From positions 44,306 to 108,305 of the forward strand of contig ONKU01000011.1 in the NCBI GenBank assembly GCA_900318535.1: a stretch of 64,000 nt of DNA. Reading direction: 5' to 3'. The stretch is from an uncultured Prevotellaceae bacterium. Its GTDB lineage: Bacteria; Bacteroidota; Bacteroidia; Bacteroidales; Muribaculaceae. This document shows positions 18,547 to 27,648 of this stretch, one piece after another; the stretch's first letter is position 1; every line of letters starts with the position of its first letter. Both the position numbers and the translations under genes were made by a program. A model generated the notes under the pieces. The model was not told the origin of the DNA, made no database searches, and was given only the letters and a program-made list of their open reading frames with translations.

Positions 18547-21051
18547 GTGTTGCTCGAAGACTCCGACGGCAAGTTCACTGCAGACTACAGCACTTATAAC
18601 TCAGGTATTGATCCCTCCAACTATTTTACGGCCGACTTATCCAGCCAGAGTGTTACCCTCGTCGATGGTGAAGCCTCCCTTAGCATGTTGGGTGAAGCCG
18701 TCTATTACATCGAACGCGAGTGGGATGAGGATAACAAGGTGGTCAAAGCGACCCAGAAGCCTCTTACTGATTTCATCGAGCTGAAAGGCAACAACAGTGA
18801 GGCCGCCTACAACCTTGAGTCTGGCAAATGGTATGTAGTAAGGTCGAATGTCGTGTGTAAGAAAATCATAGCTCCCGCGGGCGACCCGGCCCATCTCGTA
18901 TTGTGCGACGGAGCCTCTCTCACCTGCCAGGTTACCATTGGAGAAGGCCATGCGCTTCATATCTATGGTCAGGTCTATAATTCGGGTCGCATCGTGGCCT
19001 CGTCTATGGAAGAACCACTTCCTGTAAGTGAGCCCCCATATCATAAATTGATTTCGTCAGCAATTGGTTTTGCAGGCAACATGGGCACGTTGGTCATTCA
19101 TGGTGGTACGATTAACGCTACGAGTGAAAATACCGTGGCTGCTATCGGCGGAGGCAATGCTGTTGATAATTCTGGTCAAGGTGGACATCTCACCATTTAT
19201 GGCGGTACTGTTACGGCCACTGCAGGATATGAAGCGGCTGGAATCGGTGGCTCTCATGGTGATGACGGAGGTGTGACGATCATCTATGGTGGTGTAGTTA
19301 CCGCTCGAGGTGATGACAATGCTGCCGGCATCGGTGGCGGTAAATTTGGTGACGGAGGAACGCTCACCGTTAACGGAGGCTTTGTTTACGCTTATGGCGG
19401 CGAATATGGTGCCGGCATCGGTGGCGGTTCAAATGCTGATGGCGCTCATGTCACTGTCAACGGCGGTTACGTTTATGCTAAAGCCGGCACTGACGCTGCA
19501 GGTATCGGCAGCGGCGAACAAAGTGCTTTCTACTCCCCTTACGGTGGCTCACTGACCGTTACCCGTGGCGAAGTTCATGCCTTCGGCGACGGATGGGGCG
19601 CTGGAATTGGTGGCGGCGAGGATGCTGACGGTGCCGATGTCTTTATCACTGGCGGCATCGTGGAAGCCACAGCTGGCGATGATGTCGCTGATAAGAACGG
19701 AGGCGCCATTGGCAGTGAGGATGGTGACGGTCACCGTGGCACGCTCCGCTTCGGTGACGACATGAAGGTCAGTGCCGGCCAGAATTCCGGCAGCACTTCG
19801 GCATTCACCTCCGACCAGCGTGTTCCCGCTTGCTGGTTCCGTCCCTTTGCCCGTATCGAACCGTGCAACCACGCTGGCGCTACCTATACGATTGCCGACC
19901 TGACGCACACCATGCACTGCCGTTACTGCACTTACAGTCCAACCGAGGAGCACACCTTTGTTGACGGCATCTGCACCGTTTGCGGTGCAAGTGGTTCCAT
20001 CTGCACCGTCAGCATCTACCTGCCTGAAGCCGTAGATGGCCATTACACTGACGGCCACTATGCCAGTGAACCTCGCGTACAACAGTTTGCTACAGGAACT
20101 GTCATCAACCTTCCCGCTCCGCCCGTCTCCTACCTGCCCAATGGCGTGACCTTTGCTGGCTGGGCAGTTGGTACACCGACAGAACTGGGCATCACTTCCT
20201 ATTGGAAGGCTGAAGACGAGACCGTTCTCGAGGCAGGTGCAGAGTACACTATCAGTGCCGATGTCAACCTCACGGCCCGCTATACGGGTATTAATCTTAT
20301 TTTGGCCGACGATGCTGACAACTCAGAGATTCTTTACCAGAACAAAGGCAAGACAGCCCAGAGCGTCACGCTTATGGGCCGCACGCTTCACAAGGACAGC
20401 GCCTGGAATACCCTGTTCCTGCCATTCTCGCTCACAGCAGAGCAAATTGCAGTGAGCCCGCTGGCCGGTGCCGTGATAATGACGCTCGACGAAAGTGCAT
20501 TTAACGAGGCTACGCGAGAACTGACAATCAACTTTGCCCCAGCTGTAAGCATTGAGGCAGGAAAGCCCTACATCGTTAAGTGGACCGAGGGTACAGATAT
20601 TGAGAACCCTGTTTTCAATAACGTGACCATCAATAACGCCATAGCCAACACCTCGACAATCTATGTCGATTTCACTGGCACCTATTCGCCTGAGGTGATC
20701 TATAAGGAAGGCTATGTGATGAACAAGCTCTGCTTGTACGGCAATGCCCTACGCTTCCCCACTAGCGAGCAAGCACAGGTGAACGCCTTCCGCGCCTATT
20801 TTGAGTTGAGAAACATGGTGATGCCAGGCGACGTGAACGAAGATAGCCAAATCAACATCGCTGACGTGACCGCTCTCATCGACATCCTCCTGGGCGCGGC
20901 TGAAGAAAATGCATCAGCCGATGTCAACTTAGACGGTCAAATAAACATATCTGATGTGACCAAATTGATTGACGTTCTCCTCGGAGTAACCTCAATTAGT
21001 CCTATGACGCATATCGAGACCAATGTTGGTATCACCTTTGAATGGCAATAA
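18547..21051 (+). CDS. Glycine-rich repeat protein with dockerin-like C-terminus, 5' end degraded
   Basis: 834 codons open from a GTG at 18547. The middle (about residues 180-400) is a series of beta-solenoid-like repeats of about 32 residues built on 'AAGIGGG..ADGG.vTV.GG.V.A', as in right-handed parallel beta-helix surface proteins. Then come a Cys-rich strip (CRYCTYSPTEEHTFVDGICTVC cut into two CxxC pairs), an InlB-like/Listeria-type strand region (ARYTG), and a C-terminal type I dockerin-like pair (PGDVNEDSQINIADVTALID and ADVNLDGQINISDVTKLIDV). No signal peptide is present: in the same frame upstream are ATG at 18490 (14 codons, then TAA at 18529) and a TGA at 18538. The secreted form has probably been lost, or the start has been recombined away, at repeat copy A. 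It may be a pseudogene. Confidence 0.65.
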   Translation: MLLEDSDGKFTADYSTYNSGIDPSNYFTADLSSQSVTLVDGEASLSMLGEAVYYIEREWDEDNKVVKATQKPLTDFIELKGNNSEAAYNLESGKWYVVRSNVVCKKIIAPAGDPAHLVLCDGASLTCQVTIGEGHALHIYGQVYNSGRIVASSMEEPLPVSEPPYHKLISSAIGFAGNMGTLVIHGGTINATSENTVAAIGGGNAVDNSGQGGHLTIYGGTVTATAGYEAAGIGGSHGDDGGVTIIYGGVVTARGDDNAAGIGGGKFGDGGTLTVNGGFVYAYGGEYGAGIGGGSNADGAHVTVNGGYVYAKAGTDAAGIGSGEQSAFYSPYGGSLTVTRGEVHAFGDGWGAGIGGGEDADGADVFITGGIVEATAGDDVADKNGGAIGSEDGDGHRGTLRFGDDMKVSAGQNSGSTSAFTSDQRVPACWFRPFARIEPCNHAGATYTIADLTHTMHCRYCTYSPTEEHTFVDGICTVCGASGSICTVSIYLPEAVDGHYTDGHYASEPRVQQFATGTVINLPAPPVSYLPNGVTFAGWAVGTPTELGITSYWKAEDETVLEAGAEYTISADVNLTARYTGINLILADDADNSEILYQNKGKTAQSVTLMGRTLHKDSAWNTLFLPFSLTAEQIAVSPLAGAVIMTLDESAFNEATRELTINFAPAVSIEAGKPYIVKWTEGTDIENPVFNNVTINNAIANTSTIYVDFTGTYSPEVIYKEGYVMNKLCLYGNALRFPTSEQAQVNAFRAYFELRNMVMPGDVNEDSQINIADVTALIDILLGAAEENASADVNLDGQINISDVTKLIDVLLGVTSISPMTHIETNVGITFEWQ

Positions 21052-21097
21052 CCCGTAAACAGAAAGGAAATCATTGAGGATGTGCCATTATGAAGTG

Positions 21098-21129
21098 AAC
21101 CCCGAAAGTTAGACAAAACTTTTGGGGTT
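21098..21129 (+). terminator. Hairpin resembling an IS3-family end, possible terminator
   Basis: AACCCCGAAAGTT and AACTTTTGGGGTT form a 13-bp stem with one mismatch, 47 bp after the stop of the repeat-protein gene. The sequence around it (TGAAGTGAACCCCGAAAGTT) looks like the terminal inverted repeat of IS150-group elements, but no transposase is near. It can serve as a terminator. Confidence 0.5.
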
Positions 21130-21131
21130 TA

Positions 21132-21420
21132 TTATCATTAAGCATCATATATTATCAGTAAATATCATTTGGATCCAGGCACTCCAATAAAATCAGCGAG
21201 CAACCATCTGTATATCAAATGGTTGCTCGCATTTTGTGGAGCTGGAGGCTTTATCGAATGATATTACACACTAATCACATACTGATTGTGTGATAGTATA
21301 AACTAATGAAAATATTTGGTTATCAGTAGATTACAAATCAATGATTAATTTGTCGTATCACTCGATTAGTATGTTATATCCCAAAAGGGGGGAATACAAA
21401 ATAGGGGTTATTCCCCCCTT
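21132..21420. repeat. Copy B of the recombination-type repeat, left edge of island 1
   Basis: About 290 bp nearly the same as 35423-35711, including AGCATCATATATTATCAGTA, ACATACTGATTGTGTGATAG and the palindrome GGGGGAATA (21388-21396) / TATTCCCCC (21409-21417). Homology to copy C stops right after the palindrome. The remainder of 21052-21537 holds no gene. Confidence 0.85.
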
Positions 21421-21552
21421 TTCCTTTGGGAATCAAAGCTATTCTTGTTATTGTTAGGACAATAGTATAAAAAGCAGTGATTTGTTAGTGGTATACCATC
21501 ATTTTTGATTAATTTTGCAGGGATATCTATAACCTTTATGAACGGAATTAGC

Positions 21553-23628
21553 ATGAAAGAGAAATTGTTTACCAAATCGGCGTTCAAGATTGCGCTTGAG
21601 TGCCCTCGCAAGTTATATTACTATCGTAATCCTGAAATATACGCCAATGCTGATATGGAGGATGAGTTCCTTCTGGCGTTGGCTGAGGGTGGTTTCCAGG
21701 TTGGTGAGCTCGCCAAGATCTATTGCGGTGTTCCTCCCGAGAATGACATCAAGGAGAAGGACTATGAAGGCTCGCTGACTCGCACCCAGGAATTGATGCA
21801 ACAGCCAAAGGTGAATATTGCCGAGGCGGCGTTTCGCTATGGCAATCTGTTTGTGAGGGTGGATATCCTGAAGCGCGATGGCCATGTGATAGACTTGATT
21901 GAGGTTAAAGCTAAGTCATGGCACCCCGAAAAGGATAAATTTGAAGGGTCACGGCCCAAGGGTATCGTGCAAAGCGGCATTCGGTCTTATGTCTATGATG
22001 TGGCATTTCAGAAGTATGTCGTCACTCAAGCATTGAAAGAGATGTACCCTAATGAGACCTTTACTGTGCGAGCCCGGCTGATGATGGCGGACAAGAGCAA
22101 GACCGCTCATATCAACGGATTGAATCAACTGTTCAAAATCAAGAGGGTGGGCAAACAGGCCGAAATAGAGAGAGCCCCTAACATAGACCAAATACTGGTT
22201 CAGTCAGATGACCAGGTGCTGACGGCGTTTGACGTGGACGACTTATGCGACCGCGTGATTACAGGCGTGACAACAGAGCAAGGCAAGGACGGCTATATGC
22301 TCAATATGAAGTTCCTGGATTATGTCAACGCGATGTCGAAGTATTACTGCAGTAATACGCAGTTCCCCGACATCCACCTTGGCTCTGAATGCGTTGGTTG
22401 CCAGTTCCATAGCGACGGAAGCGACGGGAAACGTGACGGCTATCGCGAATGCTGGAAGGCGGCAGCGGGTTTCAATGACAGCGACTTCAACGAGCCGCTT
22501 GTGAAGGACCTGTGGGGCGCTTACATCAATCGAGGCGATTGGATACAAAAAGGCGTCTATAAAATGGTCGACATCACCGAGGACTTGTTGTCTCGTCACA
22601 CCGATAAACCGTCTTCTAACGGTCTGGACCACAAAGAGCGCAAGTGGCTACAGATTGCTATGTCTACAGACAATAAGGAATTGCTGGCAGACTATGCCAG
22701 CGACATTCTGGACTGCGGGGCTTATCTTGATGTCGAAGGGCTGAGGACTGAAATGGCAAAATGGAAGTTCCCCTTGCACATGATTGACTTTGAGACCACG
22801 GCAGTGGCCTTGCCCTATTATGTGGGGATGCGTCCTTATGAGCAGGTGGCGTTTCAGTTCTCGCATCACATCATCGAGGAAACCGATGATGGCGGCTACA
22901 CCATCCGCCACGCTGGGCAGTACCTCAATGAGGATGTTACCAAGTTCCCCAACTTCGAGTTCGTTCGTGCCTTGCGTGAGCAACTATCTAATGATGAAGG
23001 CACCATCTTCCGCTATGCTACTCACGAAAATTCAATACTGAATGCCATTCGTCGACAGTTGGATGAAAGCGATGAGGTGGATAGAGAGGAACTAATCGCA
23101 TTTATTGACGAGATTACACATGAATCGAAAACCAAGAGGGAAGGCGGTCCGCGCGACATGGTCGATCTGCTGGAGGTGGTGAAGCGTTACTTCTACGAAC
23201 CGCAAGAGATGGGTGGCAGTAACAGTATCAAGGTGGTGCTGCCTGCTGTGCTCAACGTGTCACAATTCCTCAAGGACAAGTACTCCAAGCCCATCTACGG
23301 CAAAGAGATACCCAGCCAGAACATCCCTTCGACCAATCCGATTGCCTGGATTGTCACCGATACGACAGGCCATGTCGAGAATCCATACCACCTGTTGCCG
23401 TCTGTAAGTAAATTGCTCGGCATCGCTATTATTGATGATGAGATGCTTGAGAAGATGGGCGAGGACATGACCATCGCCAACGGTGGCGCAGCCCTCACAG
23501 CCTACAACAAACTGATGTTCTGCAACGGCAACATGAGTGACGCCCTGCGCGAGGCCCTGCTCCGCTACTGCGAACTCGACACGATGGCCATGGTCTTTAT
23601 CTGGGAATTTTTCAACGATAATGTTTAA
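21553..23628 (+). CDS. Cas4/AddB-like Fe-S nuclease fused to an RNase H-fold exonuclease-like domain (DUF2779)
   Basis: About 691 residues from the ATG at 21553 (an ATG at 21538 is also possible). The N-terminal half has the signature of an iron-sulfur PD-(D/E)XK nuclease: C17 in ALECPRKLYYYRN, catalytic D103 (VRVDIL) and E117-V-K119 (LIEVKAKS), and a distal cysteine set C280, C283, C300. The C-terminal half is DUF2779: a DEDD-like start (HMIDFETT, D412/E414), RYATHENSIL, MVDLLEVVKRYF and a late LLRYCELD. DNA end processing is likely. It is the first gene after repeat copy B, with a TAATTTTG -7 box at 21510-21517, and is followed after 21 bp by the HNH gene. DUF2779 genes occur in defence islands, but their precise role is not known to me. 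Confidence 0.85.
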   Translation: MKEKLFTKSAFKIALECPRKLYYYRNPEIYANADMEDEFLLALAEGGFQVGELAKIYCGVPPENDIKEKDYEGSLTRTQELMQQPKVNIAEAAFRYGNLFVRVDILKRDGHVIDLIEVKAKSWHPEKDKFEGSRPKGIVQSGIRSYVYDVAFQKYVVTQALKEMYPNETFTVRARLMMADKSKTAHINGLNQLFKIKRVGKQAEIERAPNIDQILVQSDDQVLTAFDVDDLCDRVITGVTTEQGKDGYMLNMKFLDYVNAMSKYYCSNTQFPDIHLGSECVGCQFHSDGSDGKRDGYRECWKAAAGFNDSDFNEPLVKDLWGAYINRGDWIQKGVYKMVDITEDLLSRHTDKPSSNGLDHKERKWLQIAMSTDNKELLADYASDILDCGAYLDVEGLRTEMAKWKFPLHMIDFETTAVALPYYVGMRPYEQVAFQFSHHIIEETDDGGYTIRHAGQYLNEDVTKFPNFEFVRALREQLSNDEGTIFRYATHENSILNAIRRQLDESDEVDREELIAFIDEITHESKTKREGGPRDMVDLLEVVKRYFYEPQEMGGSNSIKVVLPAVLNVSQFLKDKYSKPIYGKEIPSQNIPSTNPIAWIVTDTTGHVENPYHLLPSVSKLLGIAIIDDEMLEKMGEDMTIANGGAALTAYNKLMFCNGNMSDALREALLRYCELDTMAMVFIWEFFNDNV

Positions 23629-23649
23629 CTTAATAAAATAATATGTGTG

Positions 23650-24909
23650 ATGGCAAAAGATGATAAGAACAAGAGACAGCAAAAGCCCCCAATAGAGAAA
23701 GAACAATTAAAGTATAGCATTTCAAAAAGAGGGAAAGGCAAATCTGAAAGGGCTGACTATCCTTCTGCTGATAAAATTGAGTCAAGGAGTTCTACAGTAG
23801 CTAGGGCTATGGCATCGACTTTAATGCCGAGAATTGCTGCAACGAATGATGAAAGACGTTCTATAGTATTGTTATCATTAGGAAACATTGTTAATCCAAA
23901 CGGGGAGAATATTATAAACGTTACAAATAATGGAAATATTAATGATGAAAACAAAGATGAAATAGTATTAATTAGAGATAAAAATAATCAAGTTATAACC
24001 ACATTGAAGTTAGAACATTTAAAATGTGTCTATTGCGGCCAAAAAGCGACGCATCTTGATCATCTATTCGCTTTTATTAAGGACAAGAAACCTACTGGAT
24101 ATTTTACAGAACCAGCCAATCTTGTACCTTGCTGTGATCAATGCAATCAAAAGAAAGGCGCAAAGGATTGGTATCAGTATATGATTGGTCTTGAAAATTC
24201 AGACAAAGAGTATTTTATAAACAAATTGGATAATTATTGCCACGAGAAGCACTTACCAGACAGAAATGGAAAGGTATTTGATATAAACGGAAAAACCGCA
24301 CAGAATGAGCATGTATTGGATTTCATGGGTGATGCTGAAATTAATAAATGGTGGAGTAAATTGTATAATGAAGTCGTAAACGCCCTCCATGATGCTCAGA
24401 TTCAGATTGATGCCTTCAAAGCGGGCATTAAGTACTCAATTAGGAGTTCAGTAACCGCTGTGGATACGAATTTCGAACAGTATTTTGCAGGATTAATTCA
24501 AAAGGAAATAGAAGAACTATTTCCCGAAATAAAAGATATGATAACAATAAAAGAGAAAGACATAAAAGAGAGACTTCATCACGAATTTGAAAGACAAATA
24601 ACAGATAATATAAATCAAAAGAATAATACTCAATCATCAGAAAAGAAGAGACAAAAGTCCTTTACGCTTTTAGAATATGGATTTAGGTTGGGTCAGAATT
24701 GGGAGGAATGGGAGGAACCCCACGACACAAAAGACAATAATGATAATGATATCGCAAAGAAACTATACGTCGCAGCAAAAAAAGCGTTTATTTTGGGATT
24801 TAATTATGCTAAACAACACGATTGTGAAACATTGAAAAGATGTATTAGAAGGGGTTGGCTGAACGATGTGATAATTCCTGTGACTGTGACTGAAAAGTCA
24901 AAAGATTAG
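23650..24909 (+). CDS. HNH endonuclease domain protein
   Basis: About 419 residues from the ATG at 23650. The centre holds an HNH/zinc module: LEHLKCVYCGQKATHLDHLF (CxxC then DH) followed by NLVPCCDQCNQKKG. The N-terminal 110 residues are basic and polar; the C-terminal 250 are helical with no motif I recognise. The gene is much more AT-rich than the DUF2779 gene 21 bp upstream, so the two may have different origins although they are probably cotranscribed. Nuclease activity on DNA is likely; the target is unknown. Confidence 0.82.
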   Translation: MAKDDKNKRQQKPPIEKEQLKYSISKRGKGKSERADYPSADKIESRSSTVARAMASTLMPRIAATNDERRSIVLLSLGNIVNPNGENIINVTNNGNINDENKDEIVLIRDKNNQVITTLKLEHLKCVYCGQKATHLDHLFAFIKDKKPTGYFTEPANLVPCCDQCNQKKGAKDWYQYMIGLENSDKEYFINKLDNYCHEKHLPDRNGKVFDINGKTAQNEHVLDFMGDAEINKWWSKLYNEVVNALHDAQIQIDAFKAGIKYSIRSSVTAVDTNFEQYFAGLIQKEIEELFPEIKDMITIKEKDIKERLHHEFERQITDNINQKNNTQSSEKKRQKSFTLLEYGFRLGQNWEEWEEPHDTKDNNDNDIAKKLYVAAKKAFILGFNYAKQHDCETLKRCIRRGWLNDVIIPVTVTEKSKD

Positions 24910-24912
24910 ATT

Positions 24913-24990
24913 GTCTAGTTTTTCCGACAGAGAGTCCAGTTTTACCGACGGAAAAGTGTGGGACGGATCGAAAGGTTCGTCCTACTTTTG
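24913..24990 (+). promoter_or_regulatory. Shared operator-promoter, copy 1 (upstream of HTH protein 1)
   Basis: Two tandem operators, GTCTAGTTTTTCCGAC (24913-24928) and GTCCAGTTTTACCGAC (24934-24949), 21 bp apart, followed 34 bp later by the -7 box TACTTTTG (24983-24990). There is no good -33 box. The same layout occurs at 26523, 28942 and 32842. Confidence 0.85.
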
Positions 24991-25014
24991 CAGTGTCATT
25001 TTTTTTGAATGGCC

Positions 25015-25046
25015 TTTGCTTAATTTGAAAAGATTTTGTATATTTG
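25015..25046 (+). promoter_or_regulatory. Second, consensus promoter of HTH protein 1
   Basis: TTTG (25015-25018), 20 bp, TATATTTG (25039-25046): an exact Bacteroidota promoter 34 bp before the ATG. It would give basal transcription independent of the shared operators. Confidence 0.6.
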
Positions 25047-25079
25047 TCGAAGGTAGTAATTATAATAATAAATAGAGAT

Positions 25080-26216
25080 ATGGCAGAGAAATATCACGTT
25101 GGAAATGAGATTAAGAAAGAATTGAGTGCTCAAGGTAAGTCGGCCAGATGGTTGGCTAATGAGATTTGCCTCACGCCGCAGGCTGTGTATGACATTTTCA
25201 AGAAGGATGACATCAATACTGACCGCCTGATAAAGATTCAGCGTGTGCTGGGGCGCGACTTTTTCATGGAATATTCTCAATATGTTAAAAATGGGGGCGT
25301 TGTAGCTAATGAGGAGGACGAGAGTGTACTCCAGGAGCGTTTTGCACTGCTGATGCCCGAGGACAAGCTGCGTGTGCTCAAGCGCGAGACTTATGAAGAA
25401 CTGATTGAGGAGTTTGTTTTGACAGAGCACCACAAGCCGTTAGTGATTTTCACTAACGATCCCTATATTAAAGGCACCGTCGAGCGTGTTGTTGACAGAG
25501 AGTTGAAAACAGGTAAAATATATTATGTGGATTTGATTGGCATGCGCAAGAAAGGCATATCAGATGATGCCACCATCAGCCAAGTCCTTGCAATGCCTCA
25601 CCCTATTATGCATGTGGGATGTAATGGTGGCAATGAGTCGTTCAGTTTTATGGTCAAGCTGGCTCAGGAAACCGGCAAGAAAGTTTTTGCCTACTGTATG
25701 GAAAAAAACCATTTGAACAACTTCACAAACAACCTTGAGTATTATGACAGAGCGATTCAACTCTTTAGTGCCTGGCATGAGCAAATCCATTTTGCCTTTG
25801 TTGACGATGAGCGGCAGACCTATAGGCAGACACGGCAACTATTTTTGGCCAATTGGGGTAATGACATCTTGAGTTACATTAGGGCTTTCATACCTATTTT
25901 GTCTAAAGAAGAGAACGAGAAGAAAATCTGGGAATGGCTGAACAACCCCCAGCAGCTATATGGCGCCTACAGGGAATACCTTGATGTTAAGGCTGCTGAT
26001 TTACCCAGATTAAAAGATTTCAGCCTCATGTATATGGATGATGAAGTGAACATCAAGCAGAATGGCTTGCGCTGGAACATCAGCCTACCCGTGGATCAGC
26101 TAACAGTGCAGAGCAACCACAACGTATTAATGAAGATAGTGCCTCTCCATCTGTCCACATGGATCGATATTGACTGTAACGGAATCAGAGACTATGAAGA
26201 TTCACCATTGCATTAA
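25080..26216 (+). CDS. HTH protein 1 of the island regulon, C-terminal domain unrecognised
   Basis: About 378 residues from the ATG at 25080, the first start after the consensus promoter. Residues about 5-70 form an XRE-type helix-turn-helix (KKELSAQGKSARWLANEI, LTPQAVYDIFKK). The rest (about 95-378) is a mixed alpha/beta domain with KPLVIFTNDPYIKG, HVGCNGGNESFSF and WHEQIHFAFVDDE, but no Walker A motif. HTH protein 2 at 33.7 kb has the same layout and similar segments (STPLLILEAGYTFG; RHEQFFIVVY), so the two are paralogues. The gene is preceded by shared operator copy 1, so it may be an autoregulated sensor-regulator of the set. I do not recognise the family. Confidence 0.75.
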   Translation: MAEKYHVGNEIKKELSAQGKSARWLANEICLTPQAVYDIFKKDDINTDRLIKIQRVLGRDFFMEYSQYVKNGGVVANEEDESVLQERFALLMPEDKLRVLKRETYEELIEEFVLTEHHKPLVIFTNDPYIKGTVERVVDRELKTGKIYYVDLIGMRKKGISDDATISQVLAMPHPIMHVGCNGGNESFSFMVKLAQETGKKVFAYCMEKNHLNNFTNNLEYYDRAIQLFSAWHEQIHFAFVDDERQTYRQTRQLFLANWGNDILSYIRAFIPILSKEENEKKIWEWLNNPQQLYGAYREYLDVKAADLPRLKDFSLMYMDDEVNIKQNGLRWNISLPVDQLTVQSNHNVLMKIVPLHLSTWIDIDCNGIRDYEDSPLH

Positions 26217-26243
26217 TATTTCAGAACAAGATAACATCTGGAT

Positions 26244-26513
26244 ATGAGCAGGAGCAAATTAAGGAGTCGCTGGATGCGAAAGTGTTGGGGTTCGACCGAC
26301 GAACGGAATCCTCATCGGTTGGACGAGATGCCGAAGAACAGGCCATCCCGTCACATCGTGATGCGCTGCAGCAGTGTCGAATGGCTTCAGGAGAGTGGCT
26401 CCTTTGGCGGCCACAAGGTCAAGCATGAGGGGCACCGAATGGTGAGTGGTATCGTTCGACAAAAAGTGAAAGAAGAGTTGCGCCAGCAGATTTCGGATGA
26501 ATTATCAGAGTAG
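26244..26513 (+). pseudogene. Doubtful 89-codon ORF, possibly a frame-disrupted remnant
   Basis: The frame is open for 89 codons, but the first half is unusually rich in Arg and Trp while the last 40 residues (VKEELRQQISDELSE) look like a real helical C-terminus. In another frame, about 26229-26428, a more natural peptide is read (EQEQIKESLDAKVLGFDRRT) that stops at TGA. Together they look like one small gene broken by a frameshift. Low confidence. Confidence 0.3.
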
Positions 26514-26522
26514 AATGACGCT

Positions 26523-26601
26523 GTCAAGTTTTTCCGACAGGTGGTGTCCAGTTTAACCGACGAAAAATCGTAGGTCAGGTTTTGGATTCGATATAATTTT
26601 G
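26523..26601 (+). promoter_or_regulatory. Shared operator-promoter, copy 2 (upstream of the 303-residue unknown)
   Basis: GTCAAGTTTTTCCGAC (26523-26538) and GTCCAGTTTAACCGAC (26546-26561), 23 bp apart, then after 33 bp the -7 box TAATTTTG (26594-26601). No proper -33 box is visible, which suggests dependence on an activator. The bases after the -7 box (GCAGCGTCAAA) match copies 1 and 4. Confidence 0.85.
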
Positions 26602-26672
26602 CAGCGTCAAACCTTCGGAGATTGGGATTTGGCGCTGCTTAAGATTATTCATCAATTAAAACATATCGAATT

Positions 26673-27584
26673 ATGACAGTAAAAGAATTAAAGAACGCCC
26701 TGCTGGGCATCAGCGAGCCTATCGACCGCATCGCCGGTTTCTGTGACAACTATGACCAGATGTTTGACCACTGCGAGGTGCGTGTTAACGAGAACACCGT
26801 GGAGATTGACACCGATAAGGACCTTTTCGATCCCAAAAACTATCAGACTGTTACCGAATCTATTGCTCAGATTCTTGCCTTGCCCGATGAGATGGATAAC
26901 CACTTCGTTTTGTATGAGGGCGTGGACAATCATGCCGAGACTGTCCTGCTCACGCGAGATATCCGCAGGGTCACTGTCGTGAACGGCACAACGGGGTGTG
27001 GGATCAGTCTGCAAGGTCCGCAGCCGAGTGGCATATTGAATCAACATTGCTATTTGACTAAATTGTTCGTGAACGATGAGCGAGCCAAGTCGCTCAACCA
27101 GGAGTTTTACGATTTCCTGGACGAATTGGACATCACCTGTGACTTCATGGATTCCCGTGAAACGGATGAAGGCATTTTCGTCCAATTTCTCGCTGACGGG
27201 GTCTCGAGTGCGACGGTGATTGCCTTGATGGCCGGCACATTCAAGGATGTGGTTTTCTGCCGCGTTCCGTATGACAGCAGTGATGAGGTAATCAATCGAC
27301 TCACAAACGACCATGAAGGCCACTGCTGGGGCAAGCATGCAGCCGTCTACGTGCCTGCCGATGACCGTGAAAGTGTTATCAACTATGAGCGTTATAAGTA
27401 TTGCATTCAGGACATGGTCTATGCCAAGAGGGAGTGTGATACCGAGCAGGAGGCGGTGCAGTTCATCGCCGAGCACAACCCTGACAAGGAACTGGGCGAC
27501 ATTGCAGTGCGCTTTGTCAGCCGCTACATCGAGAATCCTCTTGACCTCATCCTGAAGCCTTGGCCAGAAGATGATTACGAGTAA
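26673..27584 (+). CDS. Unrecognised 303-residue acidic protein of the island regulon
   Basis: I do not recognise this protein. It is soluble, acidic (many Asp/Glu), with no signal peptide, membrane segment or nucleotide-binding motif. Notable stretches are FDHCEVRVNENTVEID, VNGTTGCGISLQGPQPSG, a central 'FYDFLDELDITCDFMDS', and HCWGKHAAVYVPADD. It ends in LILKPWPEDDYE. It starts 71 bp after the -7 box of shared operator copy 2 and is followed by the hydrolase gene, which also has its own -7 box. Its membership in the co-regulated set is the only functional clue. Confidence 0.75.
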   Translation: MTVKELKNALLGISEPIDRIAGFCDNYDQMFDHCEVRVNENTVEIDTDKDLFDPKNYQTVTESIAQILALPDEMDNHFVLYEGVDNHAETVLLTRDIRRVTVVNGTTGCGISLQGPQPSGILNQHCYLTKLFVNDERAKSLNQEFYDFLDELDITCDFMDSRETDEGIFVQFLADGVSSATVIALMAGTFKDVVFCRVPYDSSDEVINRLTNDHEGHCWGKHAAVYVPADDRESVINYERYKYCIQDMVYAKRECDTEQEAVQFIAEHNPDKELGDIAVRFVSRYIENPLDLILKPWPEDDYE

Positions 27585-27610
27585 CCTTTAAGTTATTCAG
27601 TAAAAATGAC

Positions 27611-27618
27611 TATATTTG
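27611..27618 (+). promoter_or_regulatory. Candidate -7 box of the hydrolase gene
   Basis: TATATTTG, exact TAnnTTTG, 31-37 bp before the two possible ATG starts of the hydrolase, with a TTTA -33-like element about 19 bp upstream. Confidence 0.5.
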
Positions 27619-27648
27619 CATTCAGAAAAATATCAATTTAATGATTTC

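Noticed and set aside
24913-24949. Operator pairs as ends of a miniature transposable element
   Set aside because: Both 16-mers in a pair face the same way, the distance to the -7 box is constant, and there are no target duplications, so a regulatory role fits better.
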